Of a stretch of DNA of 41,511 bases, positions 1 through 7,671 are shown piece by piece (within the stretch, counting starts at the first letter, position 1; every line of letters begins with the position of its first letter). Made by a program: the position numbers and the translations under genes. The notes under the pieces are model-generated. The model worked only from the letters and a program-made list of their open reading frames with translations, was not told where the DNA came from and searched no databases. The stretch comes from a virus. The DNA lies in IMG/VR virus record IMGVR_UViG_3300047444_000798, positions 1 to 41,511 of that record; one strand, written 5' to 3'.

Positions 1-127
1 CCGGGCGTGATCGTCCAAACGGGGGCCGGCGCAGCGGGAGCCGCCGCGGCCACGTATCGTTTCAAACCCCCCACCAACGTGCGGCGCTATATCGCCATGC
101 GGATCACCCCCAGCGCGTCCGGCACGG
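1..127. repeat. Terminal direct repeat, left copy (circular-contig overlap)
   Basis: Bases 1-127 are identical to 41385-41511, and the reading frame of the cement-protein gene runs across the join without a break. The length equals a common maximum assembly k-mer (127), so it most likely marks a circular assembly graph and not a biological terminal repeat. Confidence 0.95.
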
Positions 128-171
128 GGGACGCCAGCGCGGCGAGCGCCACGCTGAAATTTATGTCGTGA
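1..171 (+). CDS. Bbp16-like capsid cement protein, C-terminal part (gene continues from 41133)
   Basis: This is the 3' part of the gene that starts at 41133; joined across the circle it encodes 140 residues and stops at TGA 169-171. The C-terminal stretch (RRYIAMRITPSASGTG, then alternating Ala/Ser/Thr to a final KFMS) has the shape of Bbp16-type cement proteins, in which an Arg-Tyr-hydrophobic strand is followed by a Gly/Ala-rich last strand. Such proteins sit on the outside of the capsid and stabilise it. The position directly after the major capsid gene supports this. The family call rests on pattern and gene order only. Confidence 0.7.
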   Translation, partial: PGVIVQTGAGAAGAAAATYRFKPPTNVRRYIAMRITPSASGTGDASAASATLKFMS

Positions 172-176
172 TGCGC

Positions 177-192
177 GGCAAGCCTCTTCACG
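177..192 (-). repeat. REP-like element, inverted orientation
   Basis: GGCAAGCCTCTTCACG lies just before the 214 gene. It is one of eight copies of a roughly 19-bp element with the plus form CGCGCGAAGAGGCAAGCCC. Inverted copies tend to precede genes and plus copies tend to follow stop codons. Confidence 0.7.
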
Positions 193-213
193 TTTTCACC
201 GAGCAGTTCGATC

Positions 214-588
214 ATGACCCAATTCGGTAACGCACTCGCGGGAGGCCTCCGGGCGATTCGTCGCCTGGCGGGTCAACCGGTCGCCTACGTCGCCGGGTTG
301 CTCTCAATTCCGATTGCCTTGGCCGTCAACGCGAAAGATGAGCTGGACAGCGTTTCCGAGGAAGCCGTTCTGGAATCGACAAACGTCGTCGATTGGAGTT
401 TCGAGGCCGTGCTCCTGGTCGACGGGAGCGGCAACGTGTTTGAGCCGTCTCCCGGCCACCGGATCGTTGCCACGACCCGCGGCCGAGACACGACCTACGA
501 AGCCGTCATCATCCCTGGCCGAAAGTGCTTCGATTACCTCGACACTGACGCCTCCACAATTGTTGTTCACACGCAAAGGATTATCTGA
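214..588 (+). CDS. Probable head completion / head-tail connector protein
   Basis: A 124-residue protein directly after the capsid cement gene, the place where head-completion (stopper) proteins are usually encoded. Residues 1-50 are helical with a Gly/Ala/Leu stretch. The C-terminal half is beta-rich (GRDTTYEAVIIPGRKCFDYLD, then VVHTQRI at the end), which resembles the compact barrel of stopper proteins that ends in a conserved His-Thr strand. No catalytic motif is visible. The start is ATG 214 without an obvious Shine-Dalgarno. It could instead be another neck protein; the role is inferred from order and fold pattern. Confidence 0.55.
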   Translation: MTQFGNALAGGLRAIRRLAGQPVAYVAGLLSIPIALAVNAKDELDSVSEEAVLESTNVVDWSFEAVLLVDGSGNVFEPSPGHRIVATTRGRDTTYEAVIIPGRKCFDYLDTDASTIVVHTQRII

Positions 589-590
589 TC

Positions 591-758
591 ATGGACCCCC
601 TCACCAAAAAGATTTACGACGCCCTCCGCAAGGGCACCGCCCATCTGAATGACATCCCCGAGGACCGCCAGGAGCACGCGCTCATCAACATCAAGACGCA
701 GGATCTGGTTGTGATCCTGGACGCGCTGGCGAAGGCCACCGGAGCGCCCGCGCAGTAA
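591..758 (+). CDS. Small conserved-looking phage protein, 55 aa
   Basis: ATG 591 lies 2 bases after the stop of the previous gene and the frame closes with TAA 756-758. The 55-residue product is amphipathic and helical: MDPLTKKIYDALRKGTAHL, then an EDRQEHALINIKTQ segment and an Ala-rich end. Spacing suggests translational coupling with the connector gene. I do not recognise a family. A REP-like element begins right after its stop codon. Confidence 0.6.
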   Translation: MDPLTKKIYDALRKGTAHLNDIPEDRQEHALINIKTQDLVVILDALAKATGAPAQ

Positions 759-777
759 CGCGCGAAGAGGCAAGCCC
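759..777 (+). repeat. REP-like element, plus orientation
   Basis: CGCGCGAAGAGGCAAGCCC starts at the base after the TAA of the 591 gene. It is the reference copy of the family; other copies are at 177, 1443, 2415, 2506, 3129, 12662 and 12749. Confidence 0.75.
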
Positions 778-829
778 GATTCAGGCACGACTCACGCTGC
801 CACCAACTCTTTTTTACGGACCCGCAAAC

Positions 830-1111
830 ATGGTTACCACCACGCAGCTCACCTCTCTCGACGTGGCCGTCGCGAAACTTCGCGATGCGATTGTCGAGGC
901 CAAAAACTCGTCCGCCGCGTTAGATACCGCGGAGGGAAATCTCACCGACGCCCAGAAAGCCCGCGACGAGGCCGTGGCCATCGACAACGACAAGCTCGTC
1001 GCTGTGGAGTTGGCCCTGAAAGTCGTCGGCGAAGCCGTGCAAGCCATCGACTTCCCCGCGCCTCCGCCGCCAGCTCCGCCAGCCGCCGAGCCCGCCCCAG
1101 CGGCCGCCTGA
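830..1111 (+). CDS. Small coiled-coil protein with Pro/Ala-rich tail
   Basis: A 93-residue protein. Residues 5-75 form a long, charged, Ala-rich helix with heptad-like spacing (LDVAVAKLRDAIVEAK through KLVAVELALKVVGEAV). Residues 76-93 are almost only Pro and Ala. It has no cysteines and no membrane segment. It sits between the connector genes and the tail-completion gene and may be a minor virion or assembly protein. I do not recognise a family. The start at ATG 830 is preceded by an A-poor, pyrimidine-rich leader without a clear ribosome-binding site. Confidence 0.6.
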   Translation: MVTTTQLTSLDVAVAKLRDAIVEAKNSSAALDTAEGNLTDAQKARDEAVAIDNDKLVAVELALKVVGEAVQAIDFPAPPPPAPPAAEPAPAAA

Positions 1112-1170
1112 GATTCCTTCGACTCTGCGACCCCTTTCACCCCTTCGACCCTCTTTTTCCGGAGACCCCC

Positions 1171-1443
1171 ATGTTTCGATTTCTTGCGTGCTGTGCCGTG
1201 GCCCTGTTTGCCGTCTGTCTCACCTGCCTCTTGCCCGATACTGCCCAGGCCCAAGGCTCGGGTGTTTGGTCTGGCCCGGGTCTGGAAATGGGCCAGAGCC
1301 ACCTGGGACAAAACTGCCCCGGCGGCGTCTGTCCCGCTGACAACGGAAGGCGAACCGTCCAGCGACAGACGCAAACGGCTCGGTCTTACCGCCCCGCCGT
1401 CCGCGGTCGAGAAGCGCGAATGTATCGCCGTCGCGGGCGGTGA
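1171..1443 (+). CDS. Small exported protein with signal peptide and Arg-rich C-terminus
   Basis: A 90-residue protein. Residues 1-28 are a typical Sec signal peptide: short basic start, hydrophobic core (FLACCAVALFAVCLTCLL) and an Ala-Gln-Ala cleavage site. The mature part is short, with a Gly-rich stretch, a CPGGVC cysteine pair near residues 50-55, and an Arg-dense C-terminus. A cationic exported peptide could act in the periplasm, for example in superinfection exclusion or lysis, but nothing in it proves a function. It is unusual to find it inside the head-tail connector cluster. The leader at 1117-1160 is one of the C/T-rich repeat tracts seen before many genes here. Confidence 0.6.
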   Translation: MFRFLACCAVALFAVCLTCLLPDTAQAQGSGVWSGPGLEMGQSHLGQNCPGGVCPADNGRRTVQRQTQTARSYRPAVRGREARMYRRRGR

Positions 1444-1462
1444 CGCGCGAAGAGCCAAGCCC
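1443..1462 (+). repeat. REP-like element overlapping a stop codon
   Basis: The element ACGCGCGAAGAGCCAAGCCC (one internal change from the reference) begins at the A of the TGA stop of the 1171 gene. Confidence 0.65.
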
Positions 1463-1471
1463 GGCGAGGGG

Positions 1472-1488
1472 TTATTACGCGAGTGATA
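1472..1488 (+). promoter_or_regulatory. Dispersed 17-bp motif, copy a
   Basis: TTATTACGCGAGTGATA, identical to the copy at 34198-34214. It lies 66 bases before the 1554 start. Related copies: 10274, 19558, 22853, 24212 and 40096. Confidence 0.6.
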
Positions 1489-1553
1489 GCCCGTCGCGGG
1501 ATCTTTGCTCTACGACCTTTTTTGACCATTTCGACCCCTTCGAGTCCCGAGTT

Positions 1554-2015
1554 ATGGACCCTCGCACTGCCATCCCTGACGCCGTCGTCGCCGCGCTCAA
1601 TGCGGCGGTCGCGGGCGCAGTGTTCCCGGCGGGGGTCAGCTTCACCGCGGCCCGCGCGTGGCTGCCTGAGTTCAAGATCGAGCAGTACGCCGCCCTGACC
1701 GTCATTGTGGCCCTGAGCAGCTTCGAAAAAGAAGCCATCACGAAGCGCGACCTGAAATGGACTGTCGTCGTCGACGTGGCAGTCGTCCAACATGTGCCGG
1801 ACAAGACGAATGCCATACTCGATCCACTGTCGGCGACCGTGAACACGATCGCCAGCGAATCCGTACTGGAGAAGCGGCTGCCGTTGGCCGGGGGCCGCGG
1901 AGCGGAATGGATCGAAACTGCCAACTCGCCGCACTTCGACCGCGATCGACTTTCGTCCAAGAACCTGTTTTTCAGCCTGTCGCAGTTCACTTATCTCGCG
2001 GTCCTGCCGCGCTAG
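1554..2015 (+). CDS. Probable tail completion / neck protein
   Basis: A 153-residue alpha/beta protein from ATG 1554. The frame stays open upstream to 1440, but those 38 codons translate the REP element and C/T-rich leader, so the internal ATG is preferred. Residues 1-30 form a helix (PRTAIPDAVVAALNAAVAG); later strands (YAALTVIVALSS, WTVVVDVAVVQHV, FSLSQFTYLAVLPR) match the layout of tail-terminator or neck proteins. It lies between head-completion genes and the gp10-like gene. The function is inferred from gene order and secondary-structure pattern. Confidence 0.5.
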   Translation: MDPRTAIPDAVVAALNAAVAGAVFPAGVSFTAARAWLPEFKIEQYAALTVIVALSSFEKEAITKRDLKWTVVVDVAVVQHVPDKTNAILDPLSATVNTIASESVLEKRLPLAGGRGAEWIETANSPHFDRDRLSSKNLFFSLSQFTYLAVLPR

Positions 2016-2027
2016 GAGTTTTTGTCA

Positions 2028-2468
2028 ATGCTCAAACTGCCCTCAAAGCTCGCCGCACGCGTCCCCGACGTTCTGCACTTGTTCGCCTTTTTGGCGTACG
2101 CCGCCGCAATGTACCTGGTGAATAGTCCGGACATGGCCAAGGATCTAGGGCTCCCGGCCGCCCTGCTGGGATTCGTGCTCCAGGTGGGGGGCCGCGACGC
2201 CGCCAAGAATCTCGCCGCCGTGGCCATGCAGTCGCTGCCTCCCGCCCCGACCGGTCCGGACGGCCAACCGGTTGACGATCTGACGCACCTCCTGGCGCTG
2301 GCGGCCCAAAAAGCAATCGCGATGGGGAACACGGCCCTGGCCACGCATTTGACGCAGGCCCCGCTGGCCCCGCCGGAGGCCGCGCCAACGCCCGACGCAC
2401 CGGCGCCCGCGGCGCCACGCGAAGAGACAAGTCCGGCGGTGGAAAATCCCGCAATTGCAAGTCGTTAA
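2028..2468 (+). CDS. Small membrane-associated protein with repeat-derived Pro/Ala tail
   Basis: A 146-residue protein starting at ATG 2028 with AGGAG nine bases upstream, one of the clearer ribosome-binding sites here. Residues 14-50 hold two weakly hydrophobic segments (VLHLFAFLAYAAAMYLV; LGLPAALLGFVLQVGG) that could be membrane helices. Residues 110-146 are Pro/Ala-rich, and part of this tail is encoded by a degenerate REP-like element (2415-2434), so the gene has probably been extended through a repeat. A holin is possible, but it would be an unusual place for one. No family recognised. Confidence 0.5.
   Translation: MLKLPSKLAARVPDVLHLFAFLAYAAAMYLVNSPDMAKDLGLPAALLGFVLQVGGRDAAKNLAAVAMQSLPPAPTGPDGQPVDDLTHLLALAAQKAIAMGNTALATHLTQAPLAPPEAAPTPDAPAPAAPREETSPAVENPAIASR
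2415..2434 (+). repeat. Degenerate REP-like element inside a coding tail
   Basis: CCACGCGAAGAGACAAGTCC is translated as part of the C-terminus of the 2028 gene (Arg-Glu-Glu-Thr-Ser-Pro). The same element is intergenic elsewhere. Confidence 0.55.
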
Positions 2469-2505
2469 ACGGTTCGTACCTGGACAGCATTTTCTTTCAT
2501 AGGGA

Positions 2506-2519
2506 TTGCCTCTTCACGC
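2506..2519 (-). repeat. REP-like element, inverted, partial
   Basis: TTGCCTCTTCACGC lies 13 bases before ATG 2533. Its TTG could be mistaken for an upstream start of the following gene. Confidence 0.6.
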
Positions 2520-2532
2520 TTTCGTTGCTCGC

Positions 2533-3069
2533 ATGATCCTGATCCGCGTCATCAAACACCTGACCTTCTTCCACGCACGGAAAATCCTCGATCCGTTCGA
2601 GCGGGCGAAGCATCAGTATCTGAGCAAGGCCGGGGCCTTCGTCCGCCGGGATGCCAAGGGATTCATCCGCCGCGCCAAGAGCCCGTCCAAGCCGGGGAGC
2701 CCGCCGCACAGCCATACCGGCCAGCTCCGCAATCGGATCTTCTTTGCCGAGGATCAATCGACGGGCCACATGCTGATCGGTCCGGAAAAACTCAATCAGG
2801 TGTTTTTCGACGGCGACGGCCAGCCCGTTTCGGGGACGATCCCCGAAATTCTGGAACAACCCGAAGGGGGAGACATCCAGATTCTCGAAGTCTGGCTGGA
2901 ACATAAACGGAAATGGGTCCGCGCCGATCTGCGATCGAAACGCAAGCTGGCGGGAAGAAAGACCCGCCTCCGCCGCGTGCACATCGAGAGCCGGCCTTTC
3001 ATGGCGCCGGCCCTCAAAAGGAACGTCGATAAGTTCCCCGACCTATGGGCCGGGGTGGTAACGGATTAG
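2533..3069 (+). CDS. HK97 gp10-like tail component
   Basis: A 178-residue basic protein from ATG 2533; the TTG at 2506 lies in a repeat and was not used. It has the usual plan of the HK97 gp10/minor tail protein Z family: an N-terminal helical part rich in Lys/Arg, a central SHTGQLRNRIFF segment (Gly-Gln-Leu-Arg turn), and a C-terminal RPFMAPAL motif near residues 153-160 followed by a closing helix. In HK97 this protein joins the neck to the tail. It directly precedes the tail-tube gene, as is common. Confidence 0.65.
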   Translation: MILIRVIKHLTFFHARKILDPFERAKHQYLSKAGAFVRRDAKGFIRRAKSPSKPGSPPHSHTGQLRNRIFFAEDQSTGHMLIGPEKLNQVFFDGDGQPVSGTIPEILEQPEGGDIQILEVWLEHKRKWVRADLRSKRKLAGRKTRLRRVHIESRPFMAPALKRNVDKFPDLWAGVVTD

Positions 3070-3128
3070 AGGGTGACACGTTTGCAGGTCGTTATAAGGA
3101 ACTTCAATACGCAAGCCAGACCTGAATC

Positions 3129-3147
3129 GGGCTTGCCTCTTCACGCG
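3129..3147 (-). repeat. REP-like element, inverted
   Basis: GGGCTTGCCTCTTCACGCG lies 16 bases before the tail-tube start, in the leader. Confidence 0.75.
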
Positions 3148-3162
3148 AAAGGATGAAACGCC

Positions 3163-3609
3163 ATGCCTGCCACGAACCCCAATTGGACCGGGCTCGACAT
3201 GTACCTGTACCTCAACACGGCCACCCAGGCCAGCCCGACCTGGGTATTGATCGACAACTGCGACGACCTCAAACGGAGCAAGAGCCGGGCCGAGGCCGAT
3301 CTCAGCAGCCGTAAGAGCGACGAAATGCAGCGGGAGCCGACGCTGGCCGACGTCGCCTTTTCGTGGGGCATGATTATCGACGAGACCGACAGCAACTACA
3401 CGACGCTCCGGACCAACGAGGAAGGCCGCGTGCTGACCGAGCTGGCCTTCGCCAATCAGCCGATCGCGACCTCGGGCTGCGTCTACGTCCGCCGCCAGCT
3501 CAAGATCTTCGGACTGGACGAAGATTATCCGCTCAAGGACGGCGTGAAATCCCAGCTCACCGCCAAGCCCTGCAAGGGGGCGATTAAGTCGCGCGTCACG
3601 GTGCCGTGA
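3163..3609 (+). CDS. Major tail tube protein
   Basis: A 148-residue beta-rich protein. The segment LKRSKSRAEADLSSRKS near residues 36-52 matches a loop typical of tail-tube proteins that polymerise into hexameric rings around the tape measure. It follows the gp10-like gene and precedes the tail chaperone pair and tape measure, which is the standard order. The product forms the lumen of the tail. Start ATG 3163 has AAAGGA about 13 bases upstream, a long spacing. Confidence 0.65.
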   Translation: MPATNPNWTGLDMYLYLNTATQASPTWVLIDNCDDLKRSKSRAEADLSSRKSDEMQREPTLADVAFSWGMIIDETDSNYTTLRTNEEGRVLTELAFANQPIATSGCVYVRRQLKIFGLDEDYPLKDGVKSQLTAKPCKGAIKSRVTVP

Positions 3610-3619
3610 CGGCGATGCC

Positions 3620-3706
3620 GAAAAGGTCGAAAGGGTCGAAGAGTCGCAGACTCATTCCCCTTTGGCCTCTCAGAGCCCTTAGACCATTTCGACCCTTTTT
3701 TGCGGA
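3620..3706 (+). terminator. Terminator-like hairpin of the GGTCGAAAGG family
   Basis: Purine-rich arms (AAAGGGTCGAA) at the left pair with TTCGACCCTTT at the right, followed by more T. The same kind of inverted repeat lies before several other genes here. GGAGG of the next gene starts at 3704. Confidence 0.55.
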
Positions 3707-3715
3707 GGCCGCGAC

Positions 3716-4258
3716 GTGCAGAGTTTTCAAGATGGCAAAAACCGCCGGTGGACACTCGATCTCAACGGCCATTCCCTGCGCCGCGTGTTCAAGCTGACCG
3801 GCGTCAACCTGAGCGAAATGGAGGACGGGACGCCGCCGCTGGTGATTCGGTTGCAGACGAACGTCGTGTTGCAGGTCGATGTGATCTGCGCGCTGCTGCT
3901 GCCGGATATTGAAGCGGCCGGCCTGTCGGACGAGGAATTTGGCAAGGGGCTCAGTCCCGAGACCGTGAAAGTCGGGGTCACTGCGCTCCAATTGGAGCTG
4001 CTCGATTTTTTCCGCCGATTGGGACGTCCGGATCAAGTGGAGATCCTGAAGTCTCAAGCGGAATTTGGAGCCAAACTGACAACCCGGAAATTGCAGCGGC
4101 TCGAGAGACTCGACGTCGACGCCTTGCTCAACAAAACAATGCCGCTGCCGCCCGAGCAAAATCCGCCGGAGAGCCCGCCAGCCGGCGACGCACCGTCTGG
4201 GAACGATACGACGAATACACCGCCCTCCTCCGGTGCGACGCCTATCAATACTCCCTGA
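3716..4258 (+). CDS. Tail assembly chaperone, gpG-like
   Basis: A 180-residue protein with GTG start 3716 and GGAGG seven bases upstream. Residues 1-110 are a compact domain (RRWTLDLNGHSLRRVFKLTG start; AALQLELLDFFRRLGRPDQ end) like lambda gpG/T-type chaperones that coat the tape measure before tube assembly. Residues 140-180 are Pro/Ser/Thr-rich because this stretch overlaps the -1 frame that encodes the second chaperone domain. It precedes the tape-measure gene as expected. A canonical slippery heptamer lies inside at 4006-4012. Confidence 0.7.
   Translation: MQSFQDGKNRRWTLDLNGHSLRRVFKLTGVNLSEMEDGTPPLVIRLQTNVVLQVDVICALLLPDIEAAGLSDEEFGKGLSPETVKVGVTALQLELLDFFRRLGRPDQVEILKSQAEFGAKLTTRKLQRLERLDVDALLNKTMPLPPEQNPPESPPAGDAPSGNDTTNTPPSSGATPINTP
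4006..4012 (+). promoter_or_regulatory. Candidate -1 ribosomal frameshift site
   Basis: TTTTTTC is read as T TTT TTC in the gpG frame, a canonical X XXY YYZ heptamer. The -1 frame is open from 3913 to 4428 and carries the second chaperone domain. The exact slip site is uncertain because the gpG frame still looks coding for about 130 bases beyond it. Confidence 0.5.
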
Positions 4259-4272
4259 GGCGGCTAGAAAAA

Positions 4273-4428
4273 ATGTGGGAGGCCACGAACAACGAAGCCT
4301 GGAACCATACCGCCGAACTGATGGCCACGATCCTGAACTCCCAGGGAGGAGAGTTTACGCGAGCCGATTTTCATCCGGCCCTGCAGAAGCCCGTGCGACG
4401 ATCGAGCAACCCGGATGATGCGTTGTAG
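4273..4428 (+). CDS. Second tail assembly chaperone domain (gpT-like), probably made by -1 frameshift
   Basis: The only ATG of this frame is 4273, giving 51 residues (MWEATNNEAWNHTAELMATI and on to TAG 4426-4428). Upstream of that ATG the same frame is open to 3913 and looks like protein from about 4189: WERYDEYTALLRCDAYQYSL leads straight into the ATG part. I found no ATG, GTG or TTG in frame upstream, so the full domain probably exists only as a C-terminal extension of the gpG-like protein. The Trp-Glu, Ala-Glu-Leu-Met-Ala and ADFHP pattern fits the domain that recruits the tape measure. Confidence 0.6.
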   Translation: MWEATNNEAWNHTAELMATILNSQGGEFTRADFHPALQKPVRRSSNPDDAL

Positions 4429-4439
4429 AAAGCGAACCG

Positions 4440-6689
4440 ATGCCCAGTAGCGGCGGAATTAAAGCCGGCCAGGCCTATGTCGAGGCCTACGTCAAAGACG
4501 ATGAGTTCAAGAAGGAACTCGACGACGATGCCGAGGCGGTGGACGGTTTTTCGAAGGCCGTTTCCTCGTCCGTCGCCGCCTCCAGCTATGCGAGCCAGGC
4601 CGGTTGGGCCGCGCTGGCTCTGGCCGGCCGTCGCAATGCCGAAGAATCCAAACAGTCGTTTGGCATCGTCGGCCAGGCCGCGGCCACAGTGCAGAACAAA
4701 GTCGCGGGGGCCTTCGCTGTCGTGACGGGCTCGATCGTCGGACCGCTGCAAGCGACCAGCTCGACACTGCAATCGTGGGGCGCCGCGATCGCCGGCTGGG
4801 GCCAGAAGATCACCGCCGCCGGCGCCGGAGCCAAAGCCTTCTTTGCCGGCGCGCTGGGGACATTCACGGAGATGGGCTCGACCGTTGCCACACTCTCCCA
4901 GAGGACGAAGGTGGGAGCCGAGGCCCTGACGACGCTCGGCTTCGCGGCCCGCGTGTCGGGAGGGAACGCGGCCGCTCTGGAGTCGGGCTTCGGAAAACTC
5001 TCCGACACGCTCGCCGGTGCCAGCCCCGCCGCCCTGGAGGGCCAGCGCGCCTTGGGCCTCGTCGGTCTGTCGGTCAAGGAACTTCTGAAGCTCAGCCCGG
5101 ACGCCCAATTCCGAGCGATCGCCGACCGGCTTTCGCGAATCTCGGATCCCGCTCAGCGCGCCGCCGGGGCCATGATGATCTTCGGCCACGCATCCGAGAG
5201 TCTTCTCCCACTGATCGAACAGGGAGCCGCGGGGATTGAATCGCTGGAGGACAAGGCCCGCTCGCTGGGGCTCGAAATGCGGGGCGAGGATGCCGCCTCG
5301 GCCCTGTCGCTCAAACAGGCCCTGACGACACTCTGGGACACCGTCAAAATGGCGACGTTCGCCATTGGCCAGCCCCTGGCCGAGGCGATGCAGAAGATGG
5401 TCGAGATGGCGACCAAGGTTGTCGGCCGGGTTTCCCAATGGATCAAGCAAAACAAGGATCTGATTGTCTCCGCCAACTCGATCGCCTCGATTGTGACGGG
5501 AGCTGGCACCGCGATCACGGTCTTCGGCGGAATCGTCTCGGGAGCCGGAATTGTGCTCGGGGAAATCGCCGCCGTGGCCGGTGCGCTCCTCTCGCCGATC
5601 GCCCTGGCCACGGCTGCCGTGGCCGGGCTCGGGTATTACCTGGCGACGAACACGGAGACGGGGAAGACGGCCGTCGACGCTTTGTCGCAGACGTTCAGCG
5701 ATATGAAATCGTCGGCCATGGAAACGTTCGGGGCGATCTCGGCCGCTCTGGCCGCGGGCGACATCAACCTGGCGATCGAGATCCTGACCACGACACTCAA
5801 GGCCAAATGGGCCGAGGCGACCGCCTATCTGATGGAAAAATGGGAACAGGTCAAATCGGTCGCCGTCCCAATCCTGACCGTGATCGGCGCCGAGGCGGCC
5901 GCCGCCTGGGAGGAAATCAGAACCAGGGGGATCGAAGCTTGGGACACAATCCAGGCCCGGGCCGTCGCCTTCGCCGAGTCCGTCCAAGGGCTCTGGAAGG
6001 GGATCAAGGAGACGTGGGCGGAGGCCATGCTCAATCTCACGCAATACTGGGACCGGGTCAAACCGATCGCCGACATGGCCGCCTCGGCCGCCGGACACCT
6101 GCTCGGTGGCACCGCGACAGCCGCTTCCCTCGCCGTTTTCGGAGGGGCCGGAATCCCGGGCCTCGGGGGTGGCAAAGGACCGGGAGCCGGGGCCGGACCG
6201 CCCGCCGAGGCGGCCGACGGCGGACCCTCCACGCTCGATAAAATCATTGAAGGCGCGAAGGATGGCTGGCAAGCCCTCAAAGACAAAATCGCCGCCGCCG
6301 GCTCCGGATCGTCCAGCGATACCGAAGACAAATACGGAGTCGCCGCCGCCCGCCAGGCCGCCGCCGATGCGTTGGCCCGCGCCCGGGAACTGAAAGACAA
6401 CGCCTCGGCCGGGGGACCGGCCGGCGGAGGCCTGTCGGTCGATTTCAGTGCCGCGGCCAAAGCGGCCGCCGAGTCGAAAACCAGAGCCACTCCCGGCCTG
6501 GGTTATGCCGATGCGAGGTCGACCGAAGGTTTCAAAGCCATTGCCGTCGCGCTCCGCCAGGGCCGCGACGATCCGCAGCGCGCCGCGGCCACCAGCCTCC
6601 GATCGATCGCCGATGACACTGCCAAAAACCAACGCTGGCTCAAACAGATCCGGGATGACATCCACTCGCAACAGGGGTTTGGTTTCTGA
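4440..6689 (+). CDS. Tail tape measure protein
   Basis: A 749-residue protein, among the longest genes in the genome, placed after the chaperone pair. It is Ala/Gly-rich and mostly helical. Residues 340-410 contain hydrophobic stretches (ANSIASIVTGAGTAITVFGG; GAVAGALLSP-type segment; LATAAVAGLGYYLA) typical of the membrane-spanning part of tape measures. The C-terminal third is Gly/Pro-rich linker plus a charged helix. Tape measures set tail length; by the usual rule of about 0.15 nm per residue the tail would be roughly 110 nm, a siphovirus size. The stop TGA overlaps the next ATG by one base. Confidence 0.85.
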   Translation: MPSSGGIKAGQAYVEAYVKDDEFKKELDDDAEAVDGFSKAVSSSVAASSYASQAGWAALALAGRRNAEESKQSFGIVGQAAATVQNKVAGAFAVVTGSIVGPLQATSSTLQSWGAAIAGWGQKITAAGAGAKAFFAGALGTFTEMGSTVATLSQRTKVGAEALTTLGFAARVSGGNAAALESGFGKLSDTLAGASPAALEGQRALGLVGLSVKELLKLSPDAQFRAIADRLSRISDPAQRAAGAMMIFGHASESLLPLIEQGAAGIESLEDKARSLGLEMRGEDAASALSLKQALTTLWDTVKMATFAIGQPLAEAMQKMVEMATKVVGRVSQWIKQNKDLIVSANSIASIVTGAGTAITVFGGIVSGAGIVLGEIAAVAGALLSPIALATAAVAGLGYYLATNTETGKTAVDALSQTFSDMKSSAMETFGAISAALAAGDINLAIEILTTTLKAKWAEATAYLMEKWEQVKSVAVPILTVIGAEAAAAWEEIRTRGIEAWDTIQARAVAFAESVQGLWKGIKETWAEAMLNLTQYWDRVKPIADMAASAAGHLLGGTATAASLAVFGGAGIPGLGGGKGPGAGAGPPAEAADGGPSTLDKIIEGAKDGWQALKDKIAAAGSGSSSDTEDKYGVAAARQAAADALARARELKDNASAGGPAGGGLSVDFSAAAKAAAESKTRATPGLGYADARSTEGFKAIAVALRQGRDDPQRAAATSLRSIADDTAKNQRWLKQIRDDIHSQQGFGF

Positions 6690-7666
6690 TGGGACTCATC
6701 GGCTGGGAACACGACTGGGATGAAGAGTATCGCTCGCGGCAAGCCGCGGTGACTGCGATCGACTTCTATTCCGTCGAGATGAGCCTGGAAACGGACGGCG
6801 GCCCGCAGATTCAGACCGCGATCCCGTTCATGCGCGACTACGCCCCCCATCCGCGTAAGATTCCCGGCGTCTACGTCGTCGAGTTTCGGTCGAAACGGAT
6901 TCCCGGCCTCAACACGTTCAAAGTGGAGCTCGAATACAACGACGAGATTACACAGCAGGTAAACCCGCTCTCGATTCCGCCGGTGATCACCGGGACGAAG
7001 GTGGCGCGCCAGATCCCCCGCTTGACCGATGCCGATGGAAAAGTGAAATGCAACACGGCCGGCGACCTGTTCGACGATCCGCCGCCGCTGGTTACGGTGT
7101 ATGACCGTGTCTACAAGGTCGTGAAAAACATCCCCACCAAGCCTCCCGATTGGGTCGACGGCTACATCAATTGCACCAACAGCGACTCCGTGACGCTCAA
7201 AGGCCGCGTGTGGGAGCCGGGAACCGTGCTCTACGTCCCCGGCGACCAGGGGGTCGACGACGTCGGCGGACCTCAGCAGAACATACCGTACATGCCGTAC
7301 GACTTCGAGCTGCACTGCCGCGCCGACGGCTGGAAGGACTACATCCCGAATATGGGGTTTAACGAGATCATTCCGCTCCCTGCCAACAGCCCGCTGCTCG
7401 GGACGCCCCTCGACGCCAAGTCGCAAAAGGGCATCGCCACGATTCCCGGACAGCTTCCCGATGACCAGGTTGTGGACTTCAAAAAGGGGATCCGCTACGT
7501 CCGCCGCAAAATCCTGATCGGGGCCGCCCGCGAACAGCCCAACGAAAAGCAGGCCCTCGACAAAAACGGCCGGGCGATTGCCGTCCCCACAATCGACAAC
7601 ATCGTGCTCGTGCCGTTCAACGATTACACCCCGCAGCCGTTCAACGGCGTGCTACCACTCAAGTGA
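6689..7666 (+). CDS. Tail protein after the tape measure (distal tail or hub candidate)
   Basis: A 325-residue, beta-rich protein. Its ATG shares one base with the tape-measure stop, so translation is probably coupled. It begins with a charged WEHDWDEEYRSRQ helix, followed by alternating strands and many Pro residues, with no membrane segment and no visible catalytic motif. In siphoviruses the gene after the tape measure usually encodes the distal tail protein or a tail hub component, so that role is inferred. I cannot assign a family from the residues alone. Confidence 0.5.
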   Translation: MGLIGWEHDWDEEYRSRQAAVTAIDFYSVEMSLETDGGPQIQTAIPFMRDYAPHPRKIPGVYVVEFRSKRIPGLNTFKVELEYNDEITQQVNPLSIPPVITGTKVARQIPRLTDADGKVKCNTAGDLFDDPPPLVTVYDRVYKVVKNIPTKPPDWVDGYINCTNSDSVTLKGRVWEPGTVLYVPGDQGVDDVGGPQQNIPYMPYDFELHCRADGWKDYIPNMGFNEIIPLPANSPLLGTPLDAKSQKGIATIPGQLPDDQVVDFKKGIRYVRRKILIGAAREQPNEKQALDKNGRAIAVPTIDNIVLVPFNDYTPQPFNGVLPLK

Positions 7667-7671
7667 AAGGA

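Noticed and set aside
1-127. Biological direct terminal repeat of a linear phage genome
   Set aside because: The length equals a usual assembly k-mer and the repeat lies within a gene with a continuous frame, so a circular-graph overlap is the simpler explanation.
4371-6671. Long 766-codon open frame on the minus strand
   Set aside because: It is antisense to the tape-measure gene and arises from high GC at third positions; its Arg/Gly/Asp-rich translation has no domain.
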